Shown here one piece after another: positions 4,129-6,959 of a stretch of DNA of 6,959 nt. Every line of letters starts with the position of its first letter. The stretch's first letter is position 1. This DNA comes from Mageeibacillus sp. UBA1243 (lineage in GTDB: Bacteria; Bacillota; Clostridia; UBA1212). A program made the position numbers and the translations under genes. Below the pieces are notes generated by a model. It saw only the letters and a program-made list of their open reading frames with translations. It made no database searches and was not told the origin of the DNA. The stretch is from positions 37,862-44,820 of the forward strand of contig DBWH01000034.1 in assembly GCA_002308595.1 (NCBI GenBank), in the 5' to 3' direction.

Positions 4129-5892
4129 TTATTTGCTGAGGCGGTCAAACTTTACAAAGTTTCCTTCGCCGTTTTCGATGCGGCGCTTGACGATAAGCCT
4201 CTTTATCTTGATGCCGTTGGCGAGAGGGAGTTCCTCCTCGGTCACGAGAGCAAAGCTGAGTTTTTTGTAGACAGGGAGAGTTCCGTTCTGCTTGGCGATT
4301 GCCTTGCGGAGGTTCTCCATAGCCTCTTCGTCGGAAGTTGTGCCGGGCTCAACCTGGCAGACGAGCGCGATGTCCTCGTAGTTGCTGTCTTCTTTTTTGA
4401 CGCCGAGAACGGTGAAATACTTAACCTTTTCGAGCGAGAGGAATGCGTTTTCGACCTCGTCGGGGTAGACGTTTTCGCCTGACTCGTTGATGATGACCTC
4501 TTTGAGCCTGCCCTCGATGAAGAGAGCGCCGTAGCTGTCGAGCCTTCCGATGTCGCCTGTTCTGAACCAGCCCTCCCCGTCAACATCCGAGGGAACAAGC
4601 TCGCCGTTTTTGATCATACCGCTGTGGATGGACTTGCCCCTTAAGATGAGCTCGCCGACATTGGCGTTGTCCTCCGAGAGAGGAAGAATCCTGTACTCAA
4701 TCTTGTCCTGGGGCGTTCCGACGTTGCCCATGAGCCTGTATTTGATGTTGTCCCTCATCTCAAGCGACGAGATTCCGACTTCCGTCATACCGAAGCCGCA
4801 GAGCGTGTAATAGCCAATGCAGTTCATGATCTTCATGGACTCCGGAAGAACGTGTCCGCCGCCGATGATGATGCACCTGACAGACGTGCCGGCAAGGTTC
4901 TTCAGAACCGATTTTTTAAACAGCTTCTTTGCAAGGCCAATACCGAATTTTGTGCTGATGCGCTGCGCGCGGTAGCTGATTCTCATCATTGCCTTGAACA
5001 TGAAGCGCTTGAAAGCGGATGATTTTTCGACTTTCTGCTTGATGCCCTTGGCGATGTTGTTTGCAAGGAGCGGAACCGCCAGGATGTGGGTCACGCCGTG
5101 GTCTCTGCATGTCTGCAGCAGAATTGACGGAGCGAGCTTGTCGGGCATTACCATTACGGAACCGAAGAATGAGTACCACATGTAGTTTGCCATGAAGCCG
5201 AAGATGTGGTTGAGAGGCAGGAAGCAGAGAAGTTTTTTCTGACTGTCGTCGCAGATGATTTCGTTCTTTTTGATGATGCAGTCTGCGGAGAGCATCTGCT
5301 GTGACATCGCCTCGCCGTTGTAGCGGAACATCTTGGCGGTGCTTGTGGTGCCTGACGTGCAGAGAACCACTTCGTCGGCCCAGTGGTAGCGTGCGAGTCT
5401 CTCCTCGCGCTTTTCGGGGCCTGTTTCGCCCTTTTCGGCAACTTCGAGTATTGTTTTTTTGTCGAGAGTTATCACGTCGTTTGCATTAACGGTGACCGTC
5501 TCTTCGTATGTGTTTCCGTCGTTTGCGATTATTGCGACGGCTTTTGACTGGTCAATGAAATATTTGGTGAGTTCCGCATCGTGTCTTGCGTCGATGAGGA
5601 ACGGTTTGAATCCTGCAGCGAGGATTCCCCAGTAGATGCTGAACCACTCGGGGCAGTTGGCGAGTTTGAGACATACAAAGCCTTTTTCGCGGCCCTTAAG
5701 TATCTCGCCGAGCCTGTCTGCGCAGTACAAAACTACCGCTTCCTGCTGCGCGTATGTGATTCCTTTGATCTCGCCCTTGAGCTTCCATTCGACTGCGGTG
5801 CGGTCTTCATGAGCACATTCAATTCTGAAAATGTTTTTGTAAGTGTGTTCTTTGTCGACTCTTTCGAGACAACTGAGCAGGTAATCTATCAT
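4129..5892 (-). CDS. Acyl-CoA synthetase-like AMP-forming ligase (ANL superfamily)
   Basis: 587 aa, the size of a stand-alone acyl-CoA synthetase or acyl-AMP ligase, activating a carboxylic acid with ATP. Core motifs are in order: the phosphate loop TSGTTSTAK (179-187, usual form TSGTTGxPK), a GGG segment (344-346), GFGMTE (366-371), TGD (445-447, Asp447 for the ribose), GRLKE with Arg462, the hinge and C-domain opening GENVYP (472-477), and the C-terminal LPLANGIKIKR, where Lys562 aligns with the catalytic lysine. A Lys/Arg-rich amphipathic stretch (about 282-331), as in long-chain fatty acyl-CoA synthetases, suggests membrane contact and a fatty acid substrate; the substrate is not shown by sequence. 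No carrier or reductase domain is fused. The ATG has AAGGA five bases upstream and lies behind a structured 84-nt leader after ybeY. The Gly-to-Ser and Pro-to-Ala changes in the phosphate loop and the Ile before Lys562 are unusual. Confidence 0.9.
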   Translation of the reverse strand: MIDYLLSCLERVDKEHTYKNIFRIECAHEDRTAVEWKLKGEIKGITYAQQEAVVLYCADRLGEILKGREKGFVCLKLANCPEWFSIYWGILAAGFKPFLIDARHDAELTKYFIDQSKAVAIIANDGNTYEETVTVNANDVITLDKKTILEVAEKGETGPEKREERLARYHWADEVVLCTSGTTSTAKMFRYNGEAMSQQMLSADCIIKKNEIICDDSQKKLLCFLPLNHIFGFMANYMWYSFFGSVMVMPDKLAPSILLQTCRDHGVTHILAVPLLANNIAKGIKQKVEKSSAFKRFMFKAMMRISYRAQRISTKFGIGLAKKLFKKSVLKNLAGTSVRCIIIGGGHVLPESMKIMNCIGYYTLCGFGMTEVGISSLEMRDNIKYRLMGNVGTPQDKIEYRILPLSEDNANVGELILRGKSIHSGMIKNGELVPSDVDGEGWFRTGDIGRLDSYGALFIEGRLKEVIINESGENVYPDEVENAFLSLEKVKYFTVLGVKKEDSNYEDIALVCQVEPGTTSDEEAMENLRKAIAKQNGTLPVYKKLSFALVTEEELPLANGIKIKRLIVKRRIENGEGNFVKFDRLSK

Positions 5893-5976
5893 TTCCTTCC
5901 TTTCTTAATGCGGCAAAAAGGCCAAGCACGTTCTTCTGCCGCCGGCGCTGTTTATAGGCAGCGCCTCCTATAGTTA
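5893..5976 (-). promoter_or_regulatory. Structured leader between ybeY and the ligase gene
   Basis: Read on the minus strand, three hairpins are possible. A: TATAGG with CCTATA (5967-5972 with 5953-5958). B: GGCGCTG with CAGCGCC (5959-5965 with 5944-5950), 7 bp and GC-rich. C: GCGGCA with TGCCGC (5937-5942 with 5910-5915). A and B exclude each other because each uses the other's loop. An AGGAGG (5964-5969) lies partly in stem B and has no start codon at a usable distance. No T-run follows any stem and no promoter is evident, so simple termination is unlikely; an RNA-processing or attenuation role is inferred. Confidence 0.45.
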
Positions 5977-6540
5977 TTACAAGCCGAAGCCGGCTTCTTC
6001 GAGGATGCTCTCCGTAAGCGGGAACATCTTTTCCTCATCTTTCTTTTCCTCGTGGTCGTAGCCCATGAGGTGCAGGAATCCGTGGCAGCAGAGGAACGCA
6101 AGCTCGCGCGGCTCACCGTGACCGTATTCAGCGGCCTGTTCCTTCATTTTTTCGACCGATACCACGATCTCGCCAAGCATTATCGCGCCGTTGTCGGGAT
6201 TCAGATCGTACTCGTCAATCTTTCCGTCGCCCTCCCTGAGCGTCAGGAACGGGAACGAGAGCACGTCCGTCGGGCGGTCAACGCCTCTTTCCGACAGGTT
6301 CATCTCGTGAATCATTTCGTTATCGACAAGGTAAACGTTAACGGTCGTCCCTGTGTCCGCCGCAAAGTCGGGGAATCTTGCCTCCGCAGTCGTGAGAACT
6401 TTTTCGATGATCCCGCGGTATTCCGAAACCTCGCCGTCCGAAAGGAGTTCCTTCTCTGCCGCCAATGAATTCAACTCTTCATCGGTCTCCTCCGAAAAAG
6501 CTCTGTTCACCGAAGGTGCGCAAAAAAACTCAACTATCAT
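5977..6540 (-). CDS. ybeY: Endoribonuclease YbeY (rRNA maturation factor)
   Basis: 187 aa. The signature [11 protein letters not shown] (153-163) supplies the three zinc-binding histidines 153, 157 and 163. The upstream block [10 protein letters not shown] (89-98) and [10 protein letters not shown] (123-132) are also typical of the family. YbeY is a single-strand endoribonuclease of the cytoplasm, known from other bacteria for 16S rRNA 3'-end maturation and ribosome quality control. The product is somewhat longer than many homologues because of an acidic N-terminal stretch (about 15-40). The ATG overlaps the end of phoH by 11 bases, with AAGGGA ten bases upstream, so translation is probably coupled. 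Two TAA stops in tandem end the gene. In many Clostridia dgk, cdd or era follow; here the next gene is an acyl-CoA synthetase-like ligase. Confidence 0.97.
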   Translation of the reverse strand: MIVEFFCAPSVNRAFSEETDEELNSLAAEKELLSDGEVSEYRGIIEKVLTTAEARFPDFAADTGTTVNVYLVDNEMIHEMNLSERGVDRPTDVLSFPFLTLREGDGKIDEYDLNPDNGAIMLGEIVVSVEKMKEQAAEYGHGEPRELAFLCCHGFLHLMGYDHEEKKDEEKMFPLTESILEEAGFGL

Positions 6541-6959
6541 TTTTCGTAATTCCCTTCTCGTATTTTTCGTAAGCTTTTATAATCTGCTTGACAAGCTCGT
6601 GCCTTACAACGTCGCGCTCCGTGAAATATACAAACGATATACCGTCGATGCCCTCGAGTATCTTCGGAGCAGTTTTAAGGCCGGAAAGAACGTCCCTCGG
6701 GAGGTCTATCTGCGTGACGTCGCCGTTGACGACAGCTATCGAGCCGTTGCCGATGCGCGTAAGGAACATCTTGAGCTGCTCCTTGGTGGTGTTCTGTGCC
6801 TCGTCAAGTATGATAAAAGCGTTGTCGAGAGTACGGCCCCTCATATAAGCAAGAGGCGCGATCTCTATGATGCCTTTTTCGAGCTTCTTCTGGAAAGAAT
6901 CAGCTCCCATGATCTCAAAAAGGGAATCATAAAGCGGCCTCAGGTAAGGGTCGACTTTG
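6530..6959 (-). CDS. phoH: PhoH-family ATPase (PhoL-like), C-terminal part; 5' end outside the window
   Basis: The reading frame enters from the right edge with [18 protein letters not shown], a conserved PhoH block, so the ATG at 6910 is internal and not the start. 142 residues are visible of a protein that is usually about 320. Seen in order: the Walker B strand [22 protein letters not shown], and [11 protein letters not shown], all typical of the PhoH/PhoL P-loop NTPase domain. The Walker A motif must lie outside the window. The family is cytoplasmic and ATP-binding, with proposed roles in RNA metabolism alongside YbeY. Its last 11 bases overlap ybeY, the standard PhoH-YbeY arrangement. 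The TGA stop is at 6530-6532. Confidence 0.95.
   Translation of the reverse strand, partial: KVDPYLRPLYDSLFEIMGADSFQKKLEKGIIEIAPLAYMRGRTLDNAFIILDEAQNTTKEQLKMFLTRIGNGSIAVVNGDVTQIDLPRDVLSGLKTAPKILEGIDGISFVYFTERDVVRHELVKQIIKAYEKYEKGITKNDS

Noticed and set aside
4051..4482. 143-aa plus-strand open frame
   Set aside because: It is antisense to the ligase and the membrane protein, with no RBS or domain; ligase motifs in the minus frame explain the open reading.
5581..5973. 130-aa plus-strand open frame
   Set aside because: It mirrors the ligase 5' end and leader, with no recognisable protein features.
5989..6004. Hairpin AAGCCG / CGGCTT near the end of ybeY as a terminator
   Set aside because: It is inside the coding region, encodes the C-terminal residues, and is not followed by a T-run.
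1..6959. CRISPR arrays, insertion sequences, tRNA genes and toxin-antitoxin pairs
   Set aside because: No regularly spaced repeats, transposase motifs, cloverleaf or small paired genes were found on either strand.

Overview
The window looks like a chromosomal core-plus-accessory region of a Gram-positive Firmicute, most likely a member of the Clostridia. The grounds are strong AGGAGG/GGAGG ribosome binding sites, GTG and TTG starts, two near-consensus sigma-A promoters with 17-nt spacers, classic hairpin/T-run terminators, a zinc-ribbon L32, a DUF512-type gene and a lipoprotein signal. The intergenic DNA is AT-rich and the genes are nearer to half G+C. No mobile element, CRISPR array, tRNA or rRNA is visible. 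Every gene supported here lies on the minus strand, so transcription runs from the right edge to the left.

Right part (6959 to about 2541): a transcription unit entering from outside the window. It begins with the 3' part of phoH, whose end overlaps ybeY (the usual bacterial PhoH-YbeY pair, rRNA maturation and ribosome quality control). An 84-nt leader with several alternative hairpins follows, then a 587-aa acyl-CoA synthetase-like adenylating enzyme. Next, 37 nt on, comes a 505-aa two-transmembrane protein with a large extracytoplasmic, beta-propeller-like domain and a TTG start. An intrinsic terminator overlapping the last stop codon closes the unit. The two accessory genes sit where Clostridia often carry dgk/cdd/era behind ybeY.

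Middle (2464 to 1583): a monocistronic unit for a 235-aa lipoprotein of unknown function, with its own strong promoter, a 5'-UTR hairpin capped by a TTCG loop, and a strong terminator.

Left part (1544 to 1): a RluA-family pseudouridine synthase starting just behind that terminator; then a 231-nt intergenic region with a textbook promoter, a palindrome over the promoter and a 12-bp leader hairpin driving rpmF (ribosomal protein L32); then the rpmF terminator and the first 89 codons of a DUF512/PDZ radical-SAM-type protein that runs off the left edge.

The theme is ribosome biogenesis and RNA modification (phoH, ybeY, rluA-like, rpmF) interleaved with envelope or lipid genes of unknown role (ligase, propeller protein, lipoprotein). 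I see no clear new defence or mobile system. The less ordinary signals are the structured leaders of rpmF and the ligase, and the ligase/propeller-protein pair. No gene-free stretch exceeds 300 bases; the longest gaps (624-854 and 2351-2573) are described feature by feature.
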